A stretch of DNA of 64,000 nt from Siphonodentalium dalli (Eukaryota; Mollusca; Scaphopoda; Gadilida; Siphonodentaliidae), in the NCBI GenBank assembly GCA_032622095.1, contig CP136068.1:128593989-128657988 (forward strand), read 5' to 3'. Below the pieces are notes generated by a model. The model saw only the letters and a program-made list of their open reading frames with translations. It was not told the DNA's origin and ran no database searches. Position numbers and translations under genes: made by a program. Shown here in pieces: positions 22,331 through 34,300 of the stretch. Positions within the stretch are counted from its first letter, which is position 1. The number at the start of each line of letters is the position of its first letter.

Positions 22331-22394
22331 CATTCCGGACAACGACACTATGTTTACCATACTATGGTATGGGTAAACATAAAAACAAGCAGGA

Positions 22395-22750
22395 AATTTT
22401 TTTTTTGACCACCCACCCACCCCGGCATATGTGCCGGATTTTTTTTTTCACCCCCCCCCCCCCTGGTTAAGATACATAAAATGTCAACTGATTGAAAATT
22501 ATGAACGTAATCTTTTCGACAGTCTGAAGTCGTCCTCATCTACCAGAGCTATATTATACAGCAACATAAAGAACTCGATTAAAATGAATCGATATCTAGT
22601 ATATTTGCCAGCCCATTTATCTAACTTCTTACAGGGGGGGGGGGGGGGGGGGGTCGTAAAAGAGTTGCGAGACGTGGGGGTGTTTTTTTTACACCCACCC
22701 ACCCTTTCTTGCATTTTTTTTCATAAAATTTTAAACACCCACCCCAAAAC
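22395..22750. repeat. Facing G-tract dispersed repeats
   Basis: An inverted copy (22401-22466, CCACCCACCCACCCC and a C run) and a direct copy (22635-22750, a 19-base G run followed by GTCG and CACCCACCCACCC) of the family at 4310. About 170 bp of ordinary AT-rich DNA separates them. Confidence 0.7.
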
Positions 22751-22899
22751 CCGAAAGCTTTATGTTGGTCCCCTCTGTAAAAATGACCAACCGCTCTATA
22801 TTGGTCCCTTCTTTGAAAGACCAAATCAAATGTTTCTTCCTGTTTACAAACATGTGCAAGACAAATATTTTCTTGGCTGATAATTATGCGATAATCAGC

Positions 22900-23960
22900 A
22901 GTAATCAGCGATAATCTCAACTAAATTGAACTCTAAGCAATCAACAAAGGTAGAATATGATGTGATTATATTGGTAAATTTATAACCCAGCCTAGTCATT
23001 CTGTGTGAGTAGATGAAAAATATGTTAAATCCCCTGGAATAACAACAAAAAATAACTAGGGCCAGTGTTAGGGCCTATAATAGAATAAAAAATTACACAA
23101 AATTAAATTTATCTTTTTTTTTTATGACATCAACCAGCATCAACTAGTAGGCCTATAGAGCCTATAGTAATACCAAAAAGGAAAATGTGCATATGAACCA
23201 GTGTACGAATTAGCTTTTACGTATGCCTGCATGACCACCGACCCGACCTCGCATTACGACTTAGGACTAGGCCTAAAATGTTTAACCCTTTGAGTTTGAA
23301 CGCGGATGGTAAATTTAGTGCCAAATCCATATACACGGATGTGCACTTTAGTGACATGTGACCGTGGAGACGAGGTCACAGTAAGCGTAACGTCATTGTG
23401 TTGGTGTAGGGAAGATAACTCCAATTTGGTCTTCTGTTTACATTATACCGGCTGTACTCTTGATTTACTATTTTATGTCTACCTGTGTCTACTATATTTT
23501 ATTAACTATACATTATTCTGATACATTATGAGAATAATCAATTTTAGTATACAAAAACTGATACAAATACTTATTTCATACATTACACTCATGCATCAAC
23601 TCACTGTATGAGTAAAGAGACTGTCATGAAGTATAAGAATTATTGTAATATTCTGTCATGAGTTGTTAGCTGATATTGTCAGACTGCATTAAGTTCACCC
23701 TACCCTAGAGCTATCTGAAGTATTTTTTTTATTGAACTACATCGTGAACTAGACAATTTTCAATATAAAAACTGCCAAGCAAGCTGAAACAGACACAATG
23801 AAAATAATTTGCGCGCAAAAAAAATCAATGAAAATTTTGGGACCCACCCCCACAATATTCACTATTTTTTTTATTTTATATCAACTTATGGGTGTAATTA
23901 TAACAATATTGAATGTATTAGTGCTTCTCATATTGCAACAAGCCACAACATATAAACAAA
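22900..23960. other. Intergenic, no gene seen
   Basis: AT-rich sequence with short ORFs; none shows motifs or exon borders that I can defend. Confidence 0.5.
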
Positions 23961-24093
23961 TATGTTTAAAACAGTTGAAAATATGTCAATGAAAAAAAAA
24001 TACAAAAAAAGTGGTCAAAAACTGTTTCCGGCCTCGTTTAACCACCCCACCCCCATCTCATGTCTCGTAAAACAAAATTGCCCCCTCCCTTGC

Positions 24094-24390
24094 TTCTTAC
24101 TGAAAATACGAACATCAAACCATAAATTGCCAGTTGAAAAGAATAGATGGACGAAAGGAAAAGATAATAATGATTTAAACTGTGTTTTGTGCAGCAATAG
24201 CCCATGTGATGAGTACCATTTTATGATCATATGCCAAGAGCTGAAAAACTTACGCAAATTATATAATCCAAAATATTACTGGGATAATCCGAACCGCAAT
24301 AAATTCCATGGACTACTTTCTCTTGAAAACATAAGCGTTCTGAAAAAACTGAGCATATTTATTAAATTGGCATTGAAAAAGATTTCTTAA
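24094..24390 (+). mobile_element. LINE ORF2 C-terminal fragment
   Basis: Plus-strand ORF ending at 24390 with RTSNHKLPVEKNRW, CVLCSNSPCDEYHFMIICQE, YNPKYYWDNPNRNKF and LSIFIKLALKKIS. It has the same domain as the fragments at 8010 and 14010 but is clearly diverged from them, so at least two LINE lineages left 3' ends here. Confidence 0.78.
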
Positions 24391-24479
24391 TATATTATTA
24401 GATATACAGATGAAATGTATCTATCTATCTACTATGATATCTATATTTCCAATTGTCTGTCTGTCAGTCTGTCTGTGTT

Positions 24480-25870
24480 CTATACAAATTCACAGGGGAC
24501 CAGCTAGATGGCACAAAAGGGGTCTAATATGGGTAACTTTTTACGAGAAAGATAATGGCGAGGGTTGGAAGTTTCTAAAGTGACGCCGTTGTTGTCAGGG
24601 GCAGAAAAGGTGGAGGGGCAGAAAAAAAAATTGTCGCCGATTGCCACCAAACTTATATATAATCATCCCCATAATATGAGGAATCTAATGGTGTGGCTTA
24701 AATATGTCAAAAGTGGCGTCATTCCAGTCAGGGGTGTACTGAAAGGGAGAGGGGCACCAAAATTGATACACAATATTTTTAACGCCAATTTCCACCAAAT
24801 TGATACACATTCTTACCCATGATATGAGGAATCTAATCGTGTGATGTTAAAAGACGTCATACTGGTGCTGCTTTGGTGAGAGATGGTGGTGGGGTGGGCA
24901 CTAATTTGATAAAAATTTCTTTAGTCGCGGATTAGCAGTTTAGTACCAAACTTTCAAATAATAATCTCCATCATATCAGGAGTCTAATTGTGTGGTTTAA
25001 AGATGTTAAAGGTGGGGCCATTCGAGTCAGGGGTGCCTAGAGGGTGAGAGGGACACAAACATTGATAAACAATATATTTAGCGCCGATTTCCACCTGATT
25101 GATACATATTCTTCTCCGTGATACGAATAATCTAATTGTGTGGTTTAAATGCGCCAAATTGGTGCCTTTTGGGTGAGAGATATGCAATGGTGGCCCTAAA
25201 TTTGATACGAATTTTTATACTCGCCAATTTTCATAAATTTTATATATATATCATCTCTATAATGAGTCTAAGTGTGTGGTTTAATGATGGCGCCGCTTGA
25301 GTCAGAAATAGGGACGGGAGGGTCACCAAAAACTTATAAAAATATGTTTAGTGCCAATTACCATCAAACTCATACTCGTTCATCTCAAATGATACAATGA
25401 ATCAAATATTTGCGAATAGCTGTCTGCATTCTATATATATAACTTTAAGGGTACAATCGAGATGGCACCAAGGCGGTCTAACAGGGGTAACTTTTTACGA
25501 GTAAGATAATGGTGCGGGTTAAAATTTTCTAAAGTGACGTTGTTGGTGTCAGGGGAGGGGCTATTTTTAGCACAGATTTCGACCAAATTGATATATTATT
25601 CTTCTCCGTGATGCGAGGAATATAAACGTGTGATTTAAAGACGGGGAATTGGTGCCGTTGTGTGAGAGATGGGAGGGGGGGGGGGGGGGGGGGGGGAGGG
25701 GGGGGTAACAAATATGATAGGAATTTGTTTAGTTGCCGATTACCACCAAACTTATATATAATCATCTCCATTATATAATGCATGAATCTAATAGACGTGG
25801 TTTAAATGTGACAAACGTGGGCGCGGTTCAAGTCATGCATTAGGGGAGTTGCACCAAAGTTGATACAAAT
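24480..25870 (+). repeat. Divergent ~145-150 bp tandem repeat array
   Basis: Units share GCCAATT.CCACCAAA.TGATA, CAT.TC...ATGATATGAGGA, ATCTAATCGTGTGGTTTAAA and GTCAGGGGTG..GAGAGGG. Unit landmarks recur at about 24676, 24822, 24975, 25123, 25263, 25612 and 25784. A G-rich run lies at 25673-25706. The flanks begin with CTGTCTGTCTGT. Confidence 0.72.
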
Positions 25871-25874
25871 ATAT

Positions 25875-26215
25875 GCAGAATGAGGTCCCCAGAGGGTGAA
25901 TTTAGTGACGCTATCCCGCATAGCGGACTAGCATCACTAAATTCACCCTCTGGGGACCTCATTCTGCTTAGGCCCTCAACTGATATGGCAGACCTAGGAT
26001 CAGATTGAAGTTCCCCAGTTGAAGTTGGTGATGTTCACCCATTGGGCGCCTCAATAATGAATTTTATCTTCTGCAAATTAGGGGATATAGAAACTTCCTA
26101 TAGAAGGGAAATGTAACTAAATCAATCTTAATTTGATGCTATAGATACTTCCCAGAAGATGAAGCCTAAGCAGAATGAGGTCTCCAGAGGGCGACTTTGG
26201 TGATGCTAGCCCGCT
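25875..26215. mobile_element. Composite palindromic element (CAGAATGAGG family), cut by a satellite
   Basis: A complete hairpin at 25875-25971 (CAGAATGAGGTCCCCAGAG and its inverse) is followed by the internal segment with CTGATATGGCAGACCTAGGA and GTTCACCCATTG. The start of the second hairpin (26169-26215) then runs straight into the 142-bp satellite. Confidence 0.8.
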
Positions 26216-26219
26216 TTGT

Positions 26220-27655
26220 CAAGGGTGGCCCAACCGAAAATAACATATAATAACCGAAAACCGCAACCCTCTAGCCCGTGCGGTTGCCACAGTAGGTGGC
26301 CAAAGTGGCAACCATAGCCGTTTGGGCATTTATGAACCGATTTGGACCAAATAAACGGTGGTCAAGTATGGCCCACCCGAAAATAACATATAATAACCGA
26401 AAACCACAACCCTCTAGCCCGTGCGGTTGCCACAGTAGGTGGCCAAAGTGGCAACCATAGCCGTTTGGGCATTTATGAACCGATTTGGACAAAATAAACG
26501 GTGCGGTAGGGTGGCCCACCCGAAAATAACATATAATAACCGAAAACCACAACCCTCTAGCCAGTGCGGTTGTCACAGTAGGTGGCCAAAGTGGCAACCA
26601 TAGCCGATTGGGCATTTATGAACCGATTTGGACCAAATAATCGGTGCGGTAGGGTGGCTCACCCGAAAATAACATATAATAACCGAACACCGCAACCATG
26701 TAGCCCGTGCGGTTGCCACAGTAGGTGGCCAAAGTGGCAACCATAGCCGTTTGGGCATTTATGAACCGATTTGGACCAAATAAACGGTGGCCCACCCGAA
26801 AATAACATATAATAACCGAAAACCACAACCGTCTAGCCCGTGCGGTTGGCACAGTAGGTGGCCAAAGTGGCAACCATAGCCGTTTGGGCATTTATGAACC
26901 GATTTGGACCAAATAAACGGTGGTCAAGGGTGGCCCACCCGAAAATAACATTATAATAACCGAAAACCGCAACCCTCTAGCCCGTGCGGTTGCCACAGTA
27001 AGTGGCCAAAGTGGCAACCATAGCCGTTTGGGCATTTATGAATCGATTTGGACCAAATAAACGGTGCGGTAGTGTGGCCCACCGGAAAATCTAATATAAT
27101 AACCGAAAAATGCAACCCTCTAGCCCGTGCTGTTGCCACATTAGGTGGCCAAAGTGGCAACCATAGCCGTTTGGGCATTTATGAACCGATTTGGACCAAA
27201 TAAACAGTGGTCAAGGGTGGCCCACCCGAAAATAACATATAATAACCGAAAACCGTAACACTCTAGCCCGTGCGGTTGCCACAGTAGGAGGCCAAAGTGG
27301 CAACCATAGCCGTTTGGGCATTTATGAATCGATTTGGACCAAATAAACGGTGGTCAAGGGTGGCCCACCCGAAAATAACATATAATTACCGAAAACCGCA
27401 ACCCTCTAGCCCGTGCGGTTGCCACAGTATGTGGCCAAAGTGGCAACCATAGCCGTTTGGGCATTTATGAACCGATTTGGACCAAATAAACAGTGGTCAA
27501 GGGTGGCCCACCCGAAAATAACATATAATAACCGAAAACTGTCACACTCTAGCCCGTGCGGTTGCCACAGTAGGTGGCCAAAGTGGCAACCAAAGCCGTT
27601 TGGGCATTTATGAACCGATTTGGACCAAATAAACGGTGCGGTAGGGTGGCCCACT
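26220..27655 (-). repeat. Satellite of ~142-bp units (about 10 copies)
   Basis: Highly similar tandem units contain GGCCCACCCGAAAATAACAT, CTCTAGCCCGTGCGGTTGCC, GTGGCCAAAGTGGCAACCAT and GAACCGATTTGGACCAAATA. Unit starts fall near 26227, 26369, 26511, 26655, 26790, 26931, 27077, 27218, 27360 and 27506. Variants lack the GCGGTAGGG stretch or carry GTCAAGGG instead. Minus-strand ORFs (MPKRLWLPLWPPTVATA...) simply follow the unit. Confidence 0.93.
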
Positions 27656-27891
27656 CATAAGAACAAAGTCTGTCTATATCTTACTATTCCTTCTGTTTAT
27701 GGCGGTTTTTGACGGAGGTGAATATTTTCACAGCATACCCACCACCAATGCCGCCCGTATCTTTAAAAGTAACATATGCTAGATAATATAATTGCTAAAC
27801 AACGCTCTGGATATACAGCACAAACGCGTTTTTGAAGAGTGTGTATACTCTTTCCGTGTTAATGGCCCAGAAGAGAAGTGTGATTGAAATC

Positions 27892-28170
27892 TTAGAAACT
27901 TAGAAACCTAGAAAGATATAAATCAAATATATTTAACTGTGGTAAAACTGAAATAAATGGCGACCCCTGTTCTTCAAACAACCGATTCTGTATGTTCCAC
28001 AATTTAATACACCCAACTGGGTCCACTTCGATCCAAATTTCAGATGCTACTTCACTCAAATGATCACATATTATTTTTATATTTACCGCATAAAAACTCG
28101 TCGGGTCTGCTAATATTTTATTAGTCCTGCCGAGACTTGGAATTGAATAACTACATTTTACGGCACACAC
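27892..28170 (-). other. Unrecognised ORF
   Basis: 93 codons containing SIPSLGRTNKILADPTSFYA, VNIKIICDHLSEVASEIWIE and VDPVGCIKLWNIQNRLFEEQ. The composition is like a soluble protein, but I recognise no family and see no convincing splice borders. It could be a decayed exon or an internal piece of a transposon ORF. Confidence 0.25.
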
Positions 28171-28393
28171 ATTCCAAGGTAAGTTATGTTACTATGAGGT
28201 AAATGGAATGGAATTTTATGTATATTATATTTTATCCCCAAGCCAAAGAAATAGTAATTTAGGAAAGTTAATTCAGATTGTGGCTCTTTAGCCATTGCTC
28301 CGATGTTGTTGACACCATTCAGGTCGGTGACACTGGGTTTACGGAGATGTACCCATCATTGAAATCAATATACTTATAAGAGAGTTAAACAGC

Positions 28394-28497
28394 TACAATA
28401 ATGCCCTAATCAATCGACTCCTTAACCACAGCAGAATTATGGGTAACTTTTCAGGATTTAGTCGGAAATATGGCTTGTTGCCATTCATCGGAAAGCT
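28394..28497. mobile_element. CAGTAATGCCC MITE, left half
   Basis: AATAATGCCCTAATCAATCG through TTGCCATTCATCGGAAAGCT; the copy stops at the fold point and the right arm is missing. Confidence 0.85.
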
Positions 28498-28917
28498 CAG
28501 GCATATGAAACCTTGGGAGTCAAGAATGATCTTTAAGTTGTAAAATATGTATATTTTAGATTATCACATTCTTTGAAAACAGGTATATAGTATATATAAA
28601 TTCATTACATAATTTCTTGTATAATTTATTTGCTCAACCAAATTATTATCCTAGATCCAGTCGAACTGAATTTTATGTTTATATCATCCCAAATGAAAAA
28701 GGAATGGATGCGGGGACAGACGGACTAAGAACATACTAGTAATCTTGCCGTTTTTTAGAAAATGAAAATGCAAAATGGGTGTCAATGAAGCCAGTAATAA
28801 AATTCATCAAGAATATTTTATTCAACAAAACAATGAAAGCACTGATCACGAACAAAACTAATTTCAATTTACTGACGCTCTGATGGCATAACCCTTTGGT
28901 GAGTAGAACGACATATA

Positions 28918-29130
28918 CAGTAATGCTCTAAGTAATCGACTTCTTAACCACAGCAGAATTATGGGTAACTTTTCAGGATTTAGTCGGAAATATGGCTTGT
29001 TGCCATTCATCGGAAAGCTCTCGGGGAGAGCTTTCCCATGAATGCCAACAAGCCATATTTCCGACTAAATCCTGAAAAGTTACCCATAATTCTACTGTGG
29101 TTAAGAAGTCGATTACTTAGAGCATTACTC
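28918..29130. mobile_element. CAGTAATGCCC MITE, longest complete palindrome
   Basis: Both 105-base arms are present and nearly identical, meeting at GAAAGCTCTCGGGGAGAGCTTTCC (around 29010-29033). It gives the full-length consensus for the family. Confidence 0.92.
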
Positions 29131-29139
29131 TATATCGTT

Positions 29140-30165
29140 TCAGGAAATGTAATTTTTATGTAGACATAACTTCAATTAATCATCTGATTTATAAATAAAT
29201 TGTATAAGAGATATTTTGATTAATATAATGTCCCAATGTATAAGTGTAATAGATTATGATAGCACATGTAAACAGAAAATACACATCAATTAAATCAAAT
29301 TATTGGACTCCTTTGACCCGAATTTGTTAATAATTATTGCTATGACGTGACGTTAAACTCACACATGACGTCATGTATATGACGTTATAAATACTCTCCA
29401 AAGGGTTAATGCTATGGAAGGTGTTCAGCTGGAAAATCATATATCATTTATAAAACCATTATTACCAAGGAGAACATGAAATGAAAGTGTCAACGACACT
29501 GTAGCTCATCTTGGGGAGGCATTAAAGATGGTCTATCTCTTTGTAAACATGTGCTATATATAGTTGCCAGGGTATAAAATATTAGATATGAATCAAAGAC
29601 CCCTGTCCGGAAATGCTTCTATCGATAAATATTGATTATACTTAAAATATCTTCTGGTCTAAAAATGTGTAGTTGTTTAGCTAATGAACAATAGTGGTTA
29701 ATGTTAGCAGAGACCAGAAATTTTGTCACAAATAAATGTTAATTAGGCTCATTATCGCTTATAACTATGTAATAAAACAATACAAACAACCAATCTGGGA
29801 CATTTGACATTCGCAGCATGTCTATGAGAACACCCTAATGATCTCTATCGTTATATGGTATCGCCGGAATGGTCTGTTCTAAAAATAGTACAATAAAGTG
29901 TTTCACTTAATCATCTCATTTTATAATAAAATGTTCAAAAATATATAATAGATTAATTGATAGAACCGTTTCCGGACATGGGTCTTCAATTCATATTTAT
30001 TATTTTATACTGACGAAACTATTTCAAAATTGTTTTCTGAAGAGATATCCATCTTTCATAGTATGTTGAGCAGTCAAAGAATGGAATGATTAAGGAAAGT
30101 CAAAAAGATTCAGTGAAGGGATTGTATTGAGCAGATGAAATTTCCTTCACATTTCAAACAATTCT
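29140..30165. other. Intergenic, no gene seen
   Basis: AT-rich DNA with no ORF or structure that I can support. Confidence 0.5.
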
Positions 30166-30169
30166 CCAA

Positions 30170-30960
30170 TAAATGTGGTCTGCAGTTTGTGCCAATGGAT
30201 TCAAATGTGAAATCCAAAATGGCTACTGGCAAATTTTGGAAACATTTGATGGTTCACATCTAGAGGTCACACTGAAGATAAATATGAAGTTTGGGGACTA
30301 TCAGATGAGGGATGTGGCATATAGGGTACATCTACCAAAGGATTTAGTCATGCAAAGAGTAAAATTCAAGATGAGTGCCGGTGGCCATGTTTTTCATCAG
30401 AAATTTTTCAAATTTGATAGCTTCTATCTAGAGGTAATCCTAAAGATGCCTGTAAAATTTCAAAACAATTCTCCAATAAATACGGGTGCAGGGTCTGCCA
30501 GGAATTCAAATGTGAAATCCAAGATGGCTGCTTGGTGCCATATTTTTTTTTTAAATTCAGAAAAAAACAATGGCTCCCATCCAGAGGTCTCCCCGAAGAT
30601 CCATATAAAGTTTGGTAACGATTGGATGTGGGATGTAACATATAGTATAGGGTGTTCCGAAGAATTTAGTCATGCACAGAGTAAAATCCAAGATGGCCAC
30701 CAAAAAAATTTGAAAACATTTTATGATTTTCATCTAGTTGTCACCCCGAAGATCCATATGAAGTTTGGTGATGACTGGACAAGGGATGTGGTCTATTGGG
30801 TGTGCTAAAGGAGATGATTCTAAACATGCCTGTAATTTTCATAACATTTCTCCAATAAAAGCAGGCTCCATGGTGTGCCGATTGATGGATTAAAATTTGA
30901 AATCCAAGATGGCTGCAATGTTTTAACAAGGTACGAAGGAAATTCCTTCTGCTTAGGCCT
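30170..30960 (+). repeat. Divergent tandem repeats with AAATCCAAGATGGC landmarks
   Basis: GAAATCCAAGATGGCT-type phrases recur at about 30213, 30515, 30687 and 30899. Each is followed by CATCTAGAGGTC..CCGAAGATC, ATATGAAGTTTGGTGATGA and a GGGATGTGG block. Further copies lie at about 35670-35815 and 47955-48030. The 211-residue plus-strand ORF is a by-product of the repeat. Confidence 0.72.
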
Positions 30961-31713
30961 CAACTGCTATGAGAGACATTAAGGATCAGATTGAAGTTCC
31001 CCGGTTGAAGTTGGTGATGTTCACCCATTAGTCATCTTGATTGTACATTGTCATTGGGAGACTCACATATATAAGAGAATGCATTGGCATGGAGTTTTCG
31101 CAAAATTTCAGGCAAATGCAGTCATGGAATGGTTAATCTTTGTGTATCTGTATGTGTATTGTGTTTATGTTATGTTTGATTTCGAATAAAATATTGTTTA
31201 CACTGAATCATAAGGAATAATCGTGGTAGTGACAAACTGTGTTGGTGGCTATGCCTATACTAAAAAGAAAGTCACAGCGTTCATTGTTAATCTATTCCTA
31301 ATATGGCAAAACTAAAGGTTTCGTCAGTTATCTTATCCTGCCTTCCAAATTCTGGAAATTTGTGAGACTCTCACCTAAATCGGGAAAGGTAACATGAATG
31401 GCGGAAAAGTCTGGTAAGTAAATGTCCCGCTTTGTCAATTCTAGAGCGGGTTCAGGCGGGTTGGGAAAAGTCCAGGATACTCTCCAAGGAAGTCTCAGGC
31501 TAGTGAAAATATGAGAATGATATTCATTAATAAAATAAAATTTTTTACATTAAGTAATTGTTTCGATCATTAATTTGACAATGAACACAAAGTGAATGCT
31601 TCAATCACTCGTTATATGAGAATGAACAGAAAATGAATGTTTTGAGCACTAGGAGTGCAATCTGAATGATTTTATCACCATGTTATATGAAGATGAATAC
31701 AATGTAATTGTTT

Positions 31714-32094
31714 TTAACCCTTTACCCCAACAGAACGGCCCTGTGCCAATGCATTCTCTTATATATGCGAGTCGACCATAGGTCGCCTCGCATATATAAG
31801 AGAATGCATTGGCTTAACACATTAAAATTATAAAATTGTTAAAGAATGTAAGAAAAAATGGTAAAAAAAGATTTTTTTTAGGCCAATGCATTCTCTTATA
31901 TATGCGAGGCGACCTATGGTCGACTCACATATATAAGAGAATGCATTGGCACAGGGCATAACTGTAACCATCACAATGTGCCGGTTCCAATGATATCCAT
32001 ATTTGTATGGTTTTATTGAGACAGACCCAAGATAATTTAGGCTGTTGCAGCTTTATTTGGCCGTTTTTGGCCGGTTTGTTGGGTAAAGGGTTAA
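31714..32094. mobile_element. TTAA-flanked double-hairpin MITE (copy 3)
   Basis: TTAACCCTTTACCCCAACA to GTTGGGTAAAGGGTTAA with the two mirror-image hairpins at about 31745-31812 and 31882-31950. One mismatch (CTCACATATA) weakens the second hairpin. Confidence 0.9.
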
Positions 32095-32592
32095 CACCCG
32101 TTATTTGAACACAATGTCAATGTTGTATGAAAATGAACACAATGTGACTGTTTCCATGAGTTATAATATGAGAATGAACACAGTGAATGATTATAGATTT
32201 CCTGTACAATTTAGCACCCCCAAATTACTATTTCCTCAGCTTCGGGGATGAAACATATTTTATTTGAGTCGAGGAACCCACCCTTCAAAGCTCTAATTAT
32301 CTTTGAAATCTAATTATTTTCAACACCTCGAATTCCATATATGGTGATGCCTGGTTCAAACTGGAATTCAGCAGCACATGTCATCACAAATGTAAATAAA
32401 CATCCTCTTTCATGTCTGATCAGCAATGTATTATGACTTGTCTGTGTTCATAAATAGAACATGATTACTGAATCAAGAATAAGTATATCTACATGTATGT
32501 ATCCACATGCCAACTATCACAAGATACTGTCACTTATGTTTCTGGGGATAATTTTCGTTTTCTATTATAAGGAGAATCATTTCCACTTACCG

Positions 32593-32769
32593 TTAACCCT
32601 TTAAGTGCCAAGTCTGATTTTTGTATCAACCCATATTTCCTTGATAATTTTTCAAATTTATTAGAGCTCTTTCCATCAATGTATCACATTATTATAATCA
32701 ATAAATTTGAAAAATGATCAAGGAAATATGGGTTGATACAAAAATCAGACTTGGCACTGAAAGGGTTAA
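32593..32769. mobile_element. TTAA-flanked single-hairpin MITE (AGTGCCAAGTC family)
   Basis: TTAACCCTTTAAGTGCCAAG and its inverse enclose AAACCCATATTTCCTTG-type arms and a short loop near 32670-32690. Related copies are at 33422-33644 and 41723-41899. Confidence 0.88.
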
Positions 32770-32879
32770 ACGTGACATCCGTGCATATCGGTGGAATGTT
32801 TGCTGGACTGACAACTATTTGAGGTGTAGAAAATAAATAGATTTAACAATCGAAATTATAATAGCTTCGAGCTTTGAAG

Positions 32880-33330
32880 TATTTGTTACCAGACTCAAAT
32901 CTAATATTTTTGACCCCCGAAGCAGAAGAAATAGTAATTTAAAGGTGTTAAAGGTACTCAATCTGAATCCGTGGACCCCATATAAACAGATTCCAACAAC
33001 AACATTTTTAGAAATGCCGCTTCAGTTATTAGAATCAATTAATTGTTATCTAAGTACAAAATTGCCCAAAATATGTTATTTATCAACGTGTTGTTCGACG
33101 AAATTTGGCCTTATTATCAATAGAAAGCCTCTTGATTTTAGACTTATTCACCTTCATCCGCAATTTGGACCGTCAGCTCGTTGACTGTTTACTGGGCCAC
33201 TAATAATTCTCGATGGCGAAATATAATAGATTTAAAAAATAAATATCTAATAACTCTGAGCTTTGATTGGTGGGTTCCTCGACTCGAATAAAATATTTTT
33301 TACACCCGAATCCAAATAAATAGTAATTGA
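32880..33330 (+). repeat. Dispersed repeat (AAAGGTACTCAATCTGA family)
   Basis: GAAGAAATAGTAATTT, AAAGGTACTCAATCTGA, GACCCCATA and TTGGTGGGTTCCTCGACTC. The same order occurs at 37488-37925 and inverted at 52497-52966. Family type is unknown; no ORF is conserved. Confidence 0.68.
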
Positions 33331-33359
33331 GGGGCGCTTAATCTGATTATGCATCTTTA

Positions 33360-33706
33360 AATCAGACAAGCCATCTGTAAATCACTATTTTGTTATATAT
33401 GAGGATGAAAATGCAAATGGTTTAACCCTTTAAGTGCCAAGTCCGGTTTTTGTATAAACCCATATTTCCTTGATCATTTTTCAAATTTATTGATTATAAT
33501 AATGTGATATATGATGGAAAGAGCTCTTAGAGCTCTTAGAGCTCTTTCCATCAATGTATCACATTATTATAATCAATATATTTGAAAAATGATCAAGGAA
33601 ATATGGGTTGATACAATAATCGGACTTGGCACTGAAAGGGTTAAACCATTTGCATTTTCATCCTCATATATAACAAAATAGTGATTTACAGATGGCTTGT
33701 CTGATT
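33360..33706. repeat. 347-bp palindrome centred on a TTAA MITE
   Basis: A TTAA MITE of the 32593 family (33422-33644) forms the core. Its flanks are also inverted copies of each other: 33360-33421 (AATCAGACAAGCCATCTGTA...) is matched base for base by 33645-33706. The centre reads GAGCTCTTAGAGCTC with no spacer. The core arms have a few mismatches, while the outer 62-bp arms appear identical. Confidence 0.9.
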
Positions 33707-33759
33707 CTGGCACATCTTAAATTCAACTATTTATTAATAACAACTCTGCACATAAAATT

Positions 33760-34300
33760 GTCAGAGTCTTCACCTACGCCCGTGCTATGGAATGTAGTGC
33801 GGCCCATCCAGAAACAACGAAATAAACAAAACATACTGTCTCTGCGCATTTGGCTATAGCAGAATAGCGGTATGATGGCGCATCGAATCACATTGAATCA
33901 CACGCTCTGCCTTACGGTTGGTTGTTGTTTTTTAAACAACTAACAAACTAACACTATTTTAAAATTATAACACGGGCCCCGCTCCTTTTTCAGCGCACCA
34001 GATGACACGCTCAGCTCAACCATATATTAAAGGGACCCACCGGGTCACCCCTCACACCCCATATTAAAGCTCGTGGGCCCTTCCCCAAATAATCCATCCA
34101 ATCAATTCAATCAAAGAAATAACATTAATTCATTATGTCGGCTTTTGCCGTGTTCGGACATGACTATTTTCTATGTGCTATATCTCCAACAACAACAAAC
34201 CGTGGGGTGAAGGAGAAGATCACTCGATCTTTTCGACCATCCCGGGCGCTTCGCGCCCATCTACTCACTTTATTTATAGTTATATTTTATCTCACATAAC
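33760..34300. repeat. GC-richer dispersed repeat with ACCGGG/TCGATCTTTTC blocks
   Basis: CGTGGGGTGAAGGAGAAGAT and ACTCGATCTTTTCGACCAT, with an upstream CCATATTAAAGCTCGTGGGC segment, are partly repeated at about 39293-39350 and 50050-50225. No tRNA-like promoter boxes are convincing. No gene seen. Confidence 0.5.

Noticed and set aside
26271-27654. Minus-strand MPKRLWLPLWPP... ORFs as a gene family
   Set aside because: They follow the 142-bp satellite unit exactly and break wherever a unit has an indel.
30173-30808. 211-residue plus-strand ORF as a gene
   Set aside because: It consists of diverged tandem repeats (AAATCCAAGATGGC units) found elsewhere in the window; no domain.
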